NCBI GenBank assembly: GCA_964017235.1
Contig: OZ024930.1
Span: forward strand, 31,748,614 to 31,812,613
Length of the DNA: 64,000 bases
Direction: 5' to 3'
From: Sabellastarte sp. h YS-2021
Taxonomy: Eukaryota > Annelida > Polychaeta > Sabellida > Sabellidae
Part shown: in pieces, positions 1 through 10,800 of the stretch
How the letters are laid out: every line of letters starts with the position of its first letter
Numbering within the stretch: the first letter of the stretch is position 1
The notes under the pieces: model-generated
Databases searched by the model: none
The model's input: the letters and a program-made list of their open reading frames with translations, nothing else
What the model was told of the DNA's origin: nothing
Translations under genes and position numbers: made by a program

Positions 1-782
1 TGTCATTCTGTGACGTCAGGGTGACGTTTTCAGTAAAAACATCCATTTTGGATGGCAAAAACATGGATTATTAGTGTTCTCCTTTGGCAAAAATTAAACT
101 TATGCCTTTTTGAATCATATATTTGAGTTCTGTAAAAAGGAATAGAATTCTAAATAGATTTCCTTAATTGAAGCACTGCTTTCGAAAATACATAATTTTG
201 TCTTTAATTATAAATTTGACATTTTATGGGAACTTTTATTGGCGATCGTGAAACATTTACACTGAAAATATACATCTAAAATACACAACTTTTAAATGAT
301 GATTTCTCTTTGAATATTTTGTCCATTTTTATTCTATAAAACGTATATTGATTTGAAGGAAATCAACATTTTGGTAGAATGAAAATAAGGATTTGTTCTG
401 TACCCTGACATTTTTATATTTGCCTGTAATTAAAACCCACATTACATGAAAACAGATATTCTGCATTTTACTAAAAATTCAATGCACTATATCTCAACAA
501 TCCTTCATGCTAATGTTATTGAGTAAACAGTAGCAGATAGGCCAGTGCTTGTACTTTTATGTGTTTAATTTTCAAAACAATGCATATTTATTTCACTATT
601 AATTTTTAAAATATGGTATATATTCCTATATATCCTGTGTGTTTTATACAGACATGGTAATTCATGCATGGTGTGTTGCCGTCGAAATCATAATATGTAA
701 CATTGTGACATAACACACAACAGATCAATACTATTCCTATTTGCATATCCACCATCGAAAGAAGCCTTAACAGACGGGACTC
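1..782. other. AT-rich stretch without a recognised gene
   Basis: No ORF of note and no family I recognise. It may be NEK11 intron or the decayed 5' part of the DIRS-B element that becomes readable from about 783. Confidence 0.4.
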
Positions 783-1102
783 CAGGTTGAAGGTCAAGGT
801 CGAATTTTTCCCACTAGATGTTTTTACAGTTCTGGCTGCAATATTGCTGATGTTAAATCTTTGTTAGTTCGTCACAAATACAAACTAAGTCAGTATAAGT
901 CTTCAAACAGATCCAGGGAGTAGGGTTTCACAGGAGAACACTTCAGGGGTGGTCAGTCTCCAGTAAATGCGTCAAATAAGAGTACTGCACTTGTTGATTG
1001 TCATAAAATATTTGACAAATGTAATGTACAATGTAAACAAAGCACAAATGACACGATTCAAGTTCAAGTACAAAGTACTGAATCAAGTGACCCTGTTGCA
1101 CT
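783..1102 (+). pseudogene. DIRS-B gag-like fragment, upstream half
   Basis: The frame reads a Cys/His/Lys-rich polar stretch (for example LLVRHKYKLSQYKSSNRS) with an in-frame TAG at 921-923, then stays open from 924 to the DIRS-A junction. Across the junction the same frame continues at 7213. The composition suits a nucleic-acid-binding Gag/ORF1 region of a tyrosine-recombinase element. No ATG start could be fixed because a further stop lies at 768. The family assignment rests on linkage to the downstream RT and recombinase. Confidence 0.5.
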
Positions 1103-1288
1103 AAATTGAAAATTTTAATTACTTATGTAGCTTTTATAAGCTACAAGCTTACCATGTGAGACTGAATGCTTTACTGGTTGCCGCGAGGAACTACGACCAA
1201 CGTCTAAGAAAACAAGACATTTATTCTTGGCCGTAGCCTCAGGTTGTCGTCACGTGATCTGCCCCTTATGTTACAACTTTTCTCGTTG
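1103..1288. repeat. DIRS-A terminal inverted repeat (3' side)
   Basis: From 1166 to 1288 this is the imperfect reverse complement of 7052-7188. Shared blocks include CACGTGATCTGCCCC and TGTTACAACTTTTCTCG. The outer 1103-1165 contains AGCTTTTATAAGCT and is complementary to the first half of the internal complementary region. Confidence 0.8.
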
Positions 1289-1348
1289 AGATTTAAACCC
1301 ATACCCCTCAGCTGTAATACAGCGGGGAGGCAGGGTGGGACTCTCCGC

Positions 1349-1450
1349 AGTCCCACATGGTAAGCTTGTAGCTTATAAAAGCTACATTTAAGTAATTAAA
1401 ATTTTCAATTTTATTGCGCTACAATAGCTTACCATGTGGGACTGAATGCT
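1349..1450. repeat. DIRS-A internal complementary region
   Basis: The first part (1349-about 1411) is the reverse complement of the outer 3' terminus at 1103-1170. The second part (about 1408-1450) is the reverse complement of the outer 5' terminus at 7170-7212. The two termini are joined head to tail here. In the DIRS replication model this region serves as template to complete the ends and form a circle. Confidence 0.8.
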
Positions 1451-1849
1451 GAATTCAACCATCCGGAGGAGGGATTACAGCTGAGACTGGCAGATAAGTC
1501 TGTTTTTTCTTAGAATTTTGATAATAATAGTAGAATGAAAGATCGAAAGTACCAGTCTGAGTCCTGTCTACAGGGCCCCAATCCCGAAGACCGGGCCTGT
1601 AGAAGCCAAAAACCTGAATGAATGACAGTGCTAAAAAACTGTCGGGGTGTTTGACGAGAAGGAGATGTGTACCCTAGATACACAGACGGGGTCAGTCCCA
1701 AGGACGATCACGGGAGAACCCGAGCTTAAGGCTCGGGAACTGACTAAAATGACAACCTTGAGGTCCTTAATACAATGTACAATTATAATGATTAGATAGA
1801 CCTTACCCGAAACACCCTGATGAGGTAGACGTATACCTAGACCCTGGGC

Positions 1850-2994
1850 TTAGACTCCTGAAGACTTGGTTCTAGCGGATGTGCCCCCCCCCCTCCTTTC
1901 TTTCCGAGGATGACTGGACTGAGGAGAAGGGTCTAAGACCTGTTGTGCCACTACTACTGGTCCCAGATACAGATTGTTGTCATTGTCCGACCAAGTAAGG
2001 TCTTTTAGATAAAAATTGGTAAAAGTGTTGTGAGCTTTCCAGTGACAGGCTTGCATGATCTGGTCCACCGATACCCCACCGTAAAACGCCTTAGAGGCTG
2101 CGAAGGCACGAATGTCATGCGCCTTGACTTGGACTAAATCCAAGGCTTGCTGGTCTGCTTGTTTATAACAAAATAGGATGGTTTGTTTCAACCAAGAAGA
2201 GAGAGTAGCGGGTCTGATGTCTGAGGTATGTCCTTTCTTGAAGGAAATGAAAAGGAGGGACCGGGAACCTCTTAGGTCCTTGGTTCGGTCCAGATATTAC
2301 CTCAGGGCCCGCACCGGACATAGGGTCCTGGCTTCTTTGAACTGTCTATCCACAATGGTAGTCAAAGCAGGAATAGTCACCGGAGACACACTTTGAGAAC
2401 CTTCTCTTGCTAGTTGGTTTTTGGCTATGAAGTCAGAAGAAGGGAACAAGGCGACCTTTTCCCATTGGCCTAGATTAGATACTTTGCAACCCAGGCATGG
2501 ATTTCGCTGCGGCGCTTGCCTGAGGCCAAAGCTAGCAAGAAAGCAGTTTTGAGAGTGCGATGTTTGAGGTCTGTGTCTTTCATAGGCTCAAAGGGTGCTT
2601 TTGTGAGCTCATTGAGAACAACAGAAAGGTTCCACTTGGGGAGATTTCTGGAGCTTTTGGGGCAATCCCTGTGGAAACTGGAGAGCAACCTATGAAGGTC
2701 CTCATTATGAGCAATATGTTGGCCCGATGGGCCCAAGGTATCAACAATGGCAGTCCTGTAACCATCAATGGTGGAGGGGCGCCTGTTTAGGTCTTGGTAC
2801 AGATACATGAAGAAATCTGAGATTTGTTTCACAGATGGAATGGAGAAATCCACCGAATTTTCTCTGCACCATTTTTCAAATAGGGCCCACTTTGATTTGT
2901 AGATGGTCCTTGTTGATGACCGCTGAGGTGCAGCAATTCTCTCTGCCACTTCCACAGAGAAGCCTTGTTCTTGGAGTTGTCCACTCCCAGACAC
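1850..2994 (-). pseudogene. DIRS-A tyrosine recombinase (broken)
   Basis: Encodes a phage-integrase-type tyrosine recombinase, used by DIRS elements to integrate a circular cDNA. The N-terminal core-binding part reads from 2994 (TIYKSKWALFEKWC, RRPSTIDGYRTAIV) to the first catalytic Arg in GKRRSEIHAW near 2480. A frame break follows, and the C-terminal part resumes in 2191-1850 with HDIRAFAASKAF (HxxR box), ACHWK and the FYLKDL tyrosine. The remnant between the pieces (2200-2470) is readable in another frame. It cannot make a full protein. The DIRS-C copy keeps part of the missing segment in frame. Confidence 0.85.
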
Positions 2995-3009
2995 CAGGCG
3001 TGGAGGTTG

Positions 3010-4794
3010 AGGTGCTGCGGGTTGCTGTGGAACACGTAGTTGTGGGACTGCTTAAGGAGTGTTGTCGACACCGGGAGCTGCAGTGGGATCTCTGTTGAGA
3101 GCTGCACTAGGTCCCAAAACCAGGGCATTCCTGGCCAGCCTGGGGCTATTAGTATGATCAGACAATTGCATTGCCTGATTTTTTGGATCACCCTGTGAAG
3201 GAGAATCGTTGGAGGGTAAGCATAGGCAGTGAGACCCGTCCAGTTTATGTTTAGAGCATCTATGTCCCAGGCCTTCGGGTCTGGGATAGGAGACACGTAC
3301 AGTGGAAGCTTGTGGTTCAGATAAGTGGCGAATAGGTCCACGTGGGGAGTTAACCACCTTTGGCAGATCTGTTTGAACACCTGTGGATGTAGTGACAATT
3401 CGGTCGACTGTACCTGATTCGACCTGGAAAGTAGGTCGGCCATTCAGGCACCCTGGAATGTGCCTGGTTTCAATGTTATGTGAAAGTGATGGTACCAGGT
3501 CATGATTCTCCACAGGAGTGCGCATATCTCGGCTGAGTGTGTTCCTCCTTGTTTGTTAATGTAAGCTACCACAGTTGAGTTGTCCATCGCAACTAGCACT
3601 GTTTGGTCCTGACACTGGTCCTTGAAGTGTCTCAGGGCTAGAGAGACAGCTTTCAATTCTAGGACGTTTATGTGAAGCCCTTTTCCTGGGGTAACCACAG
3701 ACCTCTGGTAGAACTTGTTCTAAGTGAGTGCGCCAACCTTCGTTTGAGGCATCTGTAAAGAGTTGGATACTGTGGTCTTTGGGATGAAGGTCTGAGCCTT
3801 TCATCACGTTTGCAGGATTCTGCCACCAATCCAGGTGTGCAGAGATGGCTTCTGTCCAAGGAAGGAGGCTGTCCAGTGGTTGAGGAAATTTCCAGTGCTC
3901 CTTGAGGTGAAACTGAAAGGGCCTCATGTGAAATCGTCCCTCTGGGACCATTTTCTCCGTTGAGGCTAGCAACCCAATTAGAGACATCAAACATCTTGCA
4001 GTCAAAACATGTTTGACTTGAGGTGTAGGATAAAATCCTGGTTTGAGCCATCTCTCTTGAGTGGGTTTTACAAGGGCTGAATCCAGGTGGTACTCGTAAC
4101 CCACGAACGAAAAACACCTGAGATTTTTTTTCTTTTTTTTTTTTTGATTGATGATCCATCCCAAGGACTGGGTTAGATCTACCACTGCCTGAGTGTTCAC
4201 TAGGGCTTCCTCCCATGACTGAGACCTAATCAGCCAGATGTCCAGGTATTGGTGAATTCTGAGTCCTCTTGAGAGGGCTATGAGCTTCACCTCCTTTATG
4301 ATCATGGTAAAGACCTGGGGGCTGTGGCCAGTCCGAAAGGTAGGGAGGTGAACTGGAACACCTGAGACCTGTGGCAAAATCTTAGGTATTTCCTTAGTGA
4401 GGATGGATGGGGATGTGAAGGTAGGCGTCCGATAGATCTATCGACGATACCCATTCCCCTGGAATCAGGGAGGTCCTGATGGACTCTGGAGTTTCTATCT
4501 TGAACTCTTCTACATGTAGAAAAGTGTTGAGCCTGCTTAAGTCTATAACTGGCCTCCACCTTTGGTGAGGCTTGGGTACTGGAAACAGGCGACTGTAAAA
4601 CCCGAGAGATTTTACATTTTCCACCCTTTCGATAACGTTCTTTGACAGTAGAGACTGGATGCAATGGGCCAAGGCTTGGTCCTTGGGAGGGTCTTGTATT
4701 CTGATATTATCAGAGGAAATCTGACCAAGTTGGGCTTGAGAGGAATGGCAGTACATAGCCATTGATGATAAGGTTTAATACGTTGGATGAACAA
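3010..4794 (-). pseudogene. DIRS-A reverse transcriptase-RNase H (broken)
   Basis: RT motif A is visible as SSIDLSDAYLHIPIHP (near 4430), then LPFGLATAPR, and the catalytic motif reads HQYLDIWLIRS where DIRS elements normally have YLDDW; the second catalytic Asp is replaced by Ile. A long T tract (4127-4145) encodes a lysine run and marks a frame slip. RNase H follows with LFTDASNEGW, HINVLELKAVSLAL and MADLLSRS. The pieces lie in three frames. The Asp loss and the frameshifts argue for an inactive enzyme. Confidence 0.85.
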
Positions 4795-4837
4795 TAGTTT
4801 GTTTGCCAGTCTCTGCTGAAAGAACGGAGGCGACTTC

Positions 4838-6716
4838 CTACTGGTGGACTGCTTGAGGCTTTAAAGGAGTCATTGGGAAGACGGATCCACGCCCTCTTCC
4901 CCTGTTGTGGGGTCGAAAAAACGACCCCATTGGAGCCTCTGAAGTTCTGTTTTCCCCTGTTGGAAGAAAACGACTGGTTACTGCTGTAGGAGCCTCTTTT
5001 CTTGTGGGGACCACGAAAGGGCTTATTCTGGTAGGGTCCGAAACCCTGAGAATCTTTGAGGTGCCTTTTTTAAGAAGGAAGTCTTTGCCTTCCTTCACCA
5101 ACTGTGATTTAAACAAGGAAGACGGCCAGAAGGACGCATTCCTGAGTTCTTGAAGGGCTTATTCTGGTAGGGTCCGAAACCCTGAGAATCTTTTGAGGTG
5201 CCTTTTTAAAGAAGGAAGTCCTCGTCATCCTTCACTAACTGTGATTTAAACAAGGAAGACGGCCAGAAGGATGCATTCCTGAGTTCTTGGCGCCTGGTTT
5301 CTCCTAAGTGAGGTTGTAATAGGGTCATTTCGGCTTCGCACCTAAGCAAGCCAGGATTGCCCATTGAGTATAATTTTCTCTGGAGAATATGGGACAAGGA
5401 TTTACTAAGGCAAGTCAAGGACCTGTGTTGGATCAGGATGGTCTTATTCCACAGATCCCGATACTCACAGGCTTCCTCATATCCACGTTTCGCTACTTTA
5501 TCAGGGTCGGCACCTTTCCTGATCTGAGACTTGACCTGTTTGAAAATGTGTTTCAGGCTATATTGACACTTCTCCAAAGTGACATTACAGGAAGGGGAAG
5601 TCTTGGCAAAGGAAGTGGCGAAATTGAGAGTGGAAATATTCTGTCTTGCCTGATGTTCCAATTCTTTAAGAATTGGAAGAGGAACTTTGCCCATAGGAGC
5701 CCCAGATGGCTTAGGAAGAATACAAATCTTGGCAAAGTCTGTATTGAGCTCTTGTATTTTGTCCTCATAACAAAGCTGGCCTACCTGGTACCACTTGACA
5801 GTGGAAGGAGGTGGTTGGGTGTACTTGCCCTCAGGTAGATTTGCTGCTTGGAAGTCCTGATCAAATTAATCAAAGGCATCCTTAATGATTGAATTGAGAG
5901 GCAATAAGGAGGAAGGACCTCTTGGTCTAAGTTCTTACCTGCCTTTCTCATCATCAAGGCCCATGACCGCAGATGAAGATCTAGGTAAGGATTCCCTAGG
6001 TTTAGGCAACTTAAGGATGCGTCGAAACGTATCACCTCCTCAGAATATTGGAATGGGATGTCAGACAATGCTACTTCCCTATAATAAGGAGGGTAGGGGT
6101 TATGTTGGGGTTTCCTTCACCAACTGTGAATTAGTGGTCCTGATCAGGGTATGACTTCCTGGAGGGCTTAGGGAACCTATGCTAATGTTCAGGGGACTGA
6201 TCCTCCTCTGAAGATGAGGGTATGAATCTGGCCCTCGACTTGTGTTTGGCTTATCAGAGTGCTTTGGGCCTACTAGGGGCTGATTGAGGGTCATTAGAAT
6301 AGTCCAAGTAGTGGTCCAAGGGAGCTCGGATCTACAGCATATTGTCTAGAAGAGTGTGAATATTGTTTTGGACTGGTCGAGGCAACCTTCGAGGGATCCT
6401 CGGCCGAACTACGAACTTGACCCGAAGCGACTAGGATACGAGTCAAGGCGGAAATCTGGGGCAAACTCCACCTCCATTGACTCGATAGCACTACTGAATC
6501 TCGAGGGTTTGTCCAGATCTTGGAGGGTGCGTTCGTTTTATGAGCAGAAGAAGAGGTCTGATCCACCTCCCTTTGCTTTTGTAAAGATTCCTGAAAATCT
6601 TCACGAAAATTATAGAACGCCTCCAACATACTGGCCTGCAAAAAAACACCCATTTTGATCCATTTGTATGTCGACGCGAGAAGACAAAGATTTCTCAAGA
6701 TTAGTTTGTGACACAC
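4838..6716 (-). pseudogene. DIRS-A gag-like region (broken)
   Basis: Several minus-strand frames (6716-6294, 6068-5781, 5694-5206, 5116-4838) occupy the place of ORF1/gag upstream of RT. The 5694-5206 piece is polar and helix-prone (LEKCQYSLKHIFKQVKSQIRKG). The last piece is rich in Arg/Gly/Pro near its end (GRGRGSVF), as in nucleic-acid-binding Gag tails. No zinc knuckle was seen. A 136-bp tandem duplication lies within it. Assignment rests mostly on position. Confidence 0.6.
5021..5292 (-). repeat. 136-bp direct duplication in DIRS-A gag
   Basis: GCTTATTCTGGTAGGGTCCG begins at 5021 and again at 5157. The two copies continue in parallel through GAAGACGGCCAGAAGGA with a few differences. Confidence 0.85.
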
Positions 6717-7049
6717 GGATTGTCGCCCTTACCTGCCTCTCTGCAGGTAGGACAGAAAATATGATTGCATTTACTGCGTGAGGCTTGTCTTTAAATGCTT
6801 TAACGCAATAAAACAAACGCGAGTAGACCTCGAGTGAATTACTCGCAGAAGAAAAGCCAGGCGAGGCGAGTTAACAAAACTTAAAATAAGTACAATTTAC
6901 AAAAGCGGAAGTGCTGAAAATTGGCCAGAATGTGCTTTATACAATAATAAATGAAATACATAAAAAGGGATGTATAAGAATAACACTGCAATGAGATATA
7001 GATAGAAAACAGCAGTAAATACTTCCCAAAGATTGTAATGATGGCGGCG

Positions 7050-7212
7050 ACCAACGAGAAAAGTTGTAACATATGGGGCAGATCACGTGACGACAACCTG
7101 AGGCTACGGCCAAGAATAAATGTCTTTTTATCTTAGACGTTGGTCGTAGTTCCTCGTGGCAACCAGTAAAGCATTCAGTCCCACATGGTAAGCTATTGTA
7201 GCGCAATAAAAT
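7050..7212. repeat. DIRS-A terminal inverted repeat (5' side)
   Basis: Reverse complement of 1166-1288 over 7052-7188. The outer segment, ending GCGCAATAAAAT, matches the second half of the internal complementary region. Confidence 0.8.
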
Positions 7213-8320
7213 GAAGGTTTTATTGTTGAAGCAAATTACACTAATATGTCCAAGGTAATTTCTGGTTCAGATATTACCGACAGTGATCAAGGAGGCAATA
7301 ATATGGGAATTAAATCAGACAAAAGGTGTGATATTGTCAGTCCACTAAAGGAACTTGGTCAGGTTGCTGTCTTTACACACACAAGTATTGGTGATTCCTG
7401 CAAAAGTAATTGTGTTCCTATTTATGATAGTACTGGTTGCAATTATAGACACATGAATACAGTATTGCAGAAAAATTGTGCTCCTGGGCAAATTCAACTC
7501 AGTGATGTGGAATGTGAAAATTTTACACACACAAATCCAGGTGATTCCTGTGAAAGTAATTGTATTCCTATTTATGACAGTACTGGTTCCAATGACAAAC
7601 ATATGAATAAAGTATTGCAGGAAAATTGTGCTCGCAGGCAAATTCAACTAAGTGATGTCAAATGTGATACTTTTACACACACAAATCCTGGCGATTCCTG
7701 TGAAAGTAATTGCATTCCCATTTATGACAGTACTGGTTCCAATGACAAATACATCAACACAGTATTGCAGAGAAATTGTGCTCGCAGGCAAATTCAACTC
7801 AGTGATGTTCAATGTGATGTTTTTAAATTATGGAGGTCTCAGTCAAAATATAACTTTGGGTTTGTTCCACTATCTGACCTGGTCATGCCAGATTCGACTC
7901 ACATGGGACAGAAAATAGATTGTCCTATCCAACAACACTTTCATGTCAAATCAGCAAATTTGCCTAATTTTCTAGGTCGACGCACTCCAATTGTATCACA
8001 GTTAAATGTTGAGGAGTGGAAGGCTTCACTTTCTGACTACTGGGATCAGCAATTGTTTTTGCTTATACAATATGGCTTCCCTCTTGATTTTAATAGGGAC
8101 TGTCCTTTGTATTCTGATATGAAAAATCATTCTTCAGCTGTTGACTTTCCCAATGACATCATCACTTATTTAGGTGAAGAAATACAGCATGGAGCTATAA
8201 TAGGACCTTTTGACAAATGTCCCATACCTGAGTGTCATTTTTCACCCTTCATGACGCGTCACAAACCAAATTCGACAAACAGAAGAGTTATTGTGGATCT
8301 TTCTTGGCCTCATGACAATT
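7213..8320 (+). pseudogene. DIRS-B polyprotein: repeat domain and RT N-terminus
   Basis: Continues the frame that enters from 1106. Residues from about 7371 to 7820 form three tandem 50-residue repeats containing DSC.SNC.PIYDSTG. After them come the RT lead-in (VEEWKASLSDYWDQQ, SPFMTRHKP) and RT motif 1 (RRVIVDLSWPH). The frame ends at TGA 8320 just after a small local duplication (CATGACAAT twice within 8311-8336), and the RT continues in another frame from 8319. The repeat domain is unusual for this element class. Confidence 0.75.
7371..7820 (+). repeat. Three in-frame 150-bp tandem repeats (50 aa each)
   Basis: Units start at 7371, 7521 and 7671, each opening with TTTACACACACAA. Exact 150-bp spacing keeps the frame. 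Each unit encodes two closely spaced cysteines and another near its end, plus a QIQLSDV block. Confidence 0.9.
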
Positions 8321-8899
8321 GACAATCATGACAATCAATGACGGTGTAGATAAGAATTCTTATCTAGGCACTGAATTTTCACTCACTTTTCCCTCCGTAG
8401 ATATCATTACTGATGAAGTGCATCGTTTGGGAAAGGGTGCCCACTTATATAAGATAGATATCTCGAGAGCCTTCCGTCATGTGAAAATAGACCCTCATGA
8501 CTATGATTTACTTGGTTTACAGTGGCAAAAAGCTTTCATTGATACCTGCCTGCCTTTTGGGAGTAGACATGGCAGTCAAATCTTTCAGAGGCTAAGTGAT
8601 GCTGTGCGGTATATCATGCGTCGACACAGATATGATATCATCAGCTACATTGATGATTTTTTGGTTTTGGCACGCCGGAGGTCGCTCAGAGATCTTATGA
8701 CTGTTTGTACAACATCCTCCAAAAATTAGGTCCGACTATAAGCAAAAAGAAACTGGTCCCTCCTGACACACAGGTCACCTGTCTTGGGGTCATGATCGAC
8801 ACTGAAAAGGCCACAATTTCAATACCACCTGAAAGGTTAAAAGAAATATGTAGCACAATCTAGGAGTGGTCTGGTAAAACATTTTGTTCTAAAAGACAG
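8319..8899 (+). pseudogene. DIRS-B reverse transcriptase core
   Basis: Open from 8319 to a stop at 8729 with the RT palm motifs: YKIDISRAFRHVKID (motif A with catalytic Asp), CLPFGSRHGSQIFQRL (motif B) and SYIDDFLVLA (motif C, near 8646). Catalytic Asp residues are intact. After 8729 the coding sequence goes on in another frame (GLHxx-type region around 8770-8890) with a TAG near 8863. It belongs with the preceding and following segments as one polyprotein. Confidence 0.85.
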
Positions 8900-9558
8900 T
8901 TGCAATCATTATTAGGTCAATTATTGTATGTCCATAAATGTGTCCGCCCTGCCAGGTTATTTTTAAACTGCATGTTACAACTGTTGAGGGACAATTATGC
9001 TGAGAAAAGTATCAGTCTTACTGCTGAGTACAGGCGTGACTTGGCCTGGTTTGAAATTTTTTTGACTCGATACAATGGCACTTCAATATACAACCATGCA
9101 GTAGTCAGAGACACCGTTGAGTTAGATGCATGTTTGACGGGTCTGGGAGCTGTTTGTGGCAATTATGTTTACCACCTCAAAATTGATCAGGGTTACGGTA
9201 ACTTGAACATAGTACACCATAGAACATTTTGTTGGCATTCCGGGCCTTTTGCCCCCAGTGGGCCAAAAAGAAACTTCTCATAAAATGCGACAATGATGCA
9301 GTGGTCAAAGTATTGAATTCTGGTCGCACTTGTGATCCCTTTTTGGGTGCCTGTGCAAGAAATATTTGGTTTCAAGCTGCACTTGGGGATGTAGATGTCA
9401 AATATGTTCATGTTCTTGGAAATAATAATCAAACAGCTGATTTACTTTCTAGGTGGGATTTTTCAGCAGATCATTACAATAAATTGAGTAAATTAGTGGA
9501 AAACCCACTTTGGTTGAATGTATCACACCAGATGCTATTCATTGATATTGAAATTTAG
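8900..9558 (+). pseudogene. DIRS-B RNase H region
   Basis: Two overlapping frames (8900-9283 and 9229-9558) carry connection/RNase H motifs: LLGQLLYVHKCVRPARLF, a degenerate DACLTGLGAV (where DASLxGxGA is usual), LIKCDNDAVVKVLNSG and GNNNQTADLLSRW. One frameshift lies near 9240. The frame ends with a single TAG (9556-9558) and the same frame then runs on into the recombinase. Confidence 0.8.
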
Positions 9559-10500
9559 TCTGATAAAACTTTTACTATACTTTCAGGTGCTCCTGAACTC
9601 CAGACCCTTTCGGAGTCAGCTCTAAGCCGTATAAGAGTGGCCTACAGACCAAAGACACAGAGGTCTTATGAGGCTCAGGTGGCTCATATCTTGTGCTTTC
9701 TTGTGAATAGCAATGTATCTGTCGGTATGATTCAGAATTATCTGTCTGCCCTTAAGGCAAAGTTTATACTCTATCAACTGGATCATCATGTATTAGCAGA
9801 TCAAAAAATAAGACTGTATGTAAAATCCTTAAAGATTAACAGGCCTTTGAACCCAGTGACACGTAATACCATGACCATAAAGGTGTTGAAGCATCTCACA
9901 TGTTTATGTGATACCATTTTCATGGGTTCAGTGTACAAAGCTATATTCTTAGTTGCTTTCTTTGGATTTTTACGTCTTTCTAACATGGCACCTCACTCTA
10001 TTGCCCTGTATGACCCTTCAAGGCACCTTTCTGCCTCTGATATCACCTTCACATCTAAGTTTCTCAAAATAAACTTGAAATGGTCAAAGACTCTCCAAAC
10101 CAGAGATAAAGTGCAAGTTCTAACCTTGCCTAAGTTGGCTTCCGCCCACCTCTGCCCCTATAGGGCTTTGAAAAAAATAATCAAAATGTACAATCCCACT
10201 GGAGAACAACCACTTTTTCAGGTGTACACATCCCAAGGTTGGGTTGTCCTCACTGATTCAAAAATTAGGAAATGTTTATCTAGATTGAATGTTAAATTAG
10301 GATTCTCACCTCACCACTTCACTTTTCACACATTCAGACGCTCAGGAGCCACCCTTGCTTACAATGCGCACATTCCAATACAGCACATTAAGAGGCATGG
10401 CTCCTGGTCGTCTGACTGTGTGTGGACTTACATTCAGCAGGATCAGGCATATGGTGAAGGGATTGCTAACTCCTTCGCTACTTTGCTGGCTGATGTTTAG
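9559..10500 (+). CDS. DIRS-B tyrosine recombinase
   Basis: The only apparently undamaged domain of DIRS-B. It cuts and rejoins DNA to integrate the circular cDNA. The frame is open from 9559 with no ATG near its beginning (the stretch around 9637 starts at a GTG), and it shares the RNase H frame apart from the TAG at 9556, so it was probably the C-terminal domain of a polyprotein. N-terminal SAM-like part: RVAYRPKTQRSYE. Catalytic set: first Arg in FLRLSN (near 9970), HxxR in HTFRRSGATLA (near 10327), HGSW, and the Tyr in VWTYIQQ (near 10430). Confidence 0.85.
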   Translation, partial: SDKTFTILSGAPELQTLSESALSRIRVAYRPKTQRSYEAQVAHILCFLVNSNVSVGMIQNYLSALKAKFILYQLDHHVLADQKIRLYVKSLKINRPLNPVTRNTMTIKVLKHLTCLCDTIFMGSVYKAIFLVAFFGFLRLSNMAPHSIALYDPSRHLSASDITFTSKFLKINLKWSKTLQTRDKVQVLTLPKLASAHLCPYRALKKIIKMYNPTGEQPLFQVYTSQGWVVLTDSKIRKCLSRLNVKLGFSPHHFTFHTFRRSGATLAYNAHIPIQHIKRHGSWSSDCVWTYIQQDQAYGEGIANSFATLLADV

Positions 10501-10719
10501 TCCAACCCCTACAGTTTGGGTTTGGGATTTCATAAAGTTTTAGAAGTATTTTTGGGTTAAAATTGTGTTATTGGGATAAAATGTAAATCGAACTTCCTTT
10601 CCTCCATCTCTATGGTTTCAGCTCTTCATCACAGGGATTACAATTGTTCTTCTAATTTTCAATTGTTTAACAAATTCTCTTTCATAATATAGGAGCCTGT
10701 TCTCCTGAATGAGGTGGTT

Positions 10720-10800
10720 ATGTTATGGTAGGCGGGTGGCATGGCTTAACTAGCAGGAATGGTAATTTTTGGGTTCAAATCCTCATCCTTTTACCCTTCG
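10720..10800 (+). repeat. Possible tRNA-derived SINE head
   Basis: GGTTCAAATCC at 10772-10782 matches a pol III B box. About 35 bases upstream GGTGGCATGGCTTA (10735-10748) resembles an A box. The full cloverleaf is not convincing, and a GGGTT-rich tail follows. It could equally be chance within the DIRS-B 3' region. Confidence 0.25.

Larger units (their letters stand above)
1103..7212 (-). mobile_element. DIRS-A: full-length DIRS1-type retrotransposon nested in DIRS-B
   Basis: A minus-strand element of about 6.1 kb with gag-like (6716-4838), RT-RNase H (4794-about 3010) and tyrosine recombinase (2994-1850) regions. It has inverted terminal repeats (1103-1288 and 7050-7212) and an internal complementary region (1349-1450), the hallmark of DIRS1-type elements. 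AAAT is present at both junctions (1103-1106 and 7209-7212) and only once at the head-to-tail junction in the internal region, as expected for tyrosine-recombinase integration without a long target duplication. The coding regions are frameshifted, so this copy is dead. Confidence 0.85.

Noticed and set aside
2560-6658. Plus-strand ORFs opposite the DIRS-A genes
   Set aside because: Shadows of the minus-strand recombinase, RT and gag regions; no domain of their own.
9637-9640. GTG as a separate start for the DIRS-B recombinase
   Set aside because: The frame is open further upstream to 9559 and is the same as the RNase H frame, so a polyprotein with one stop is simpler than a GTG start in a eukaryote.
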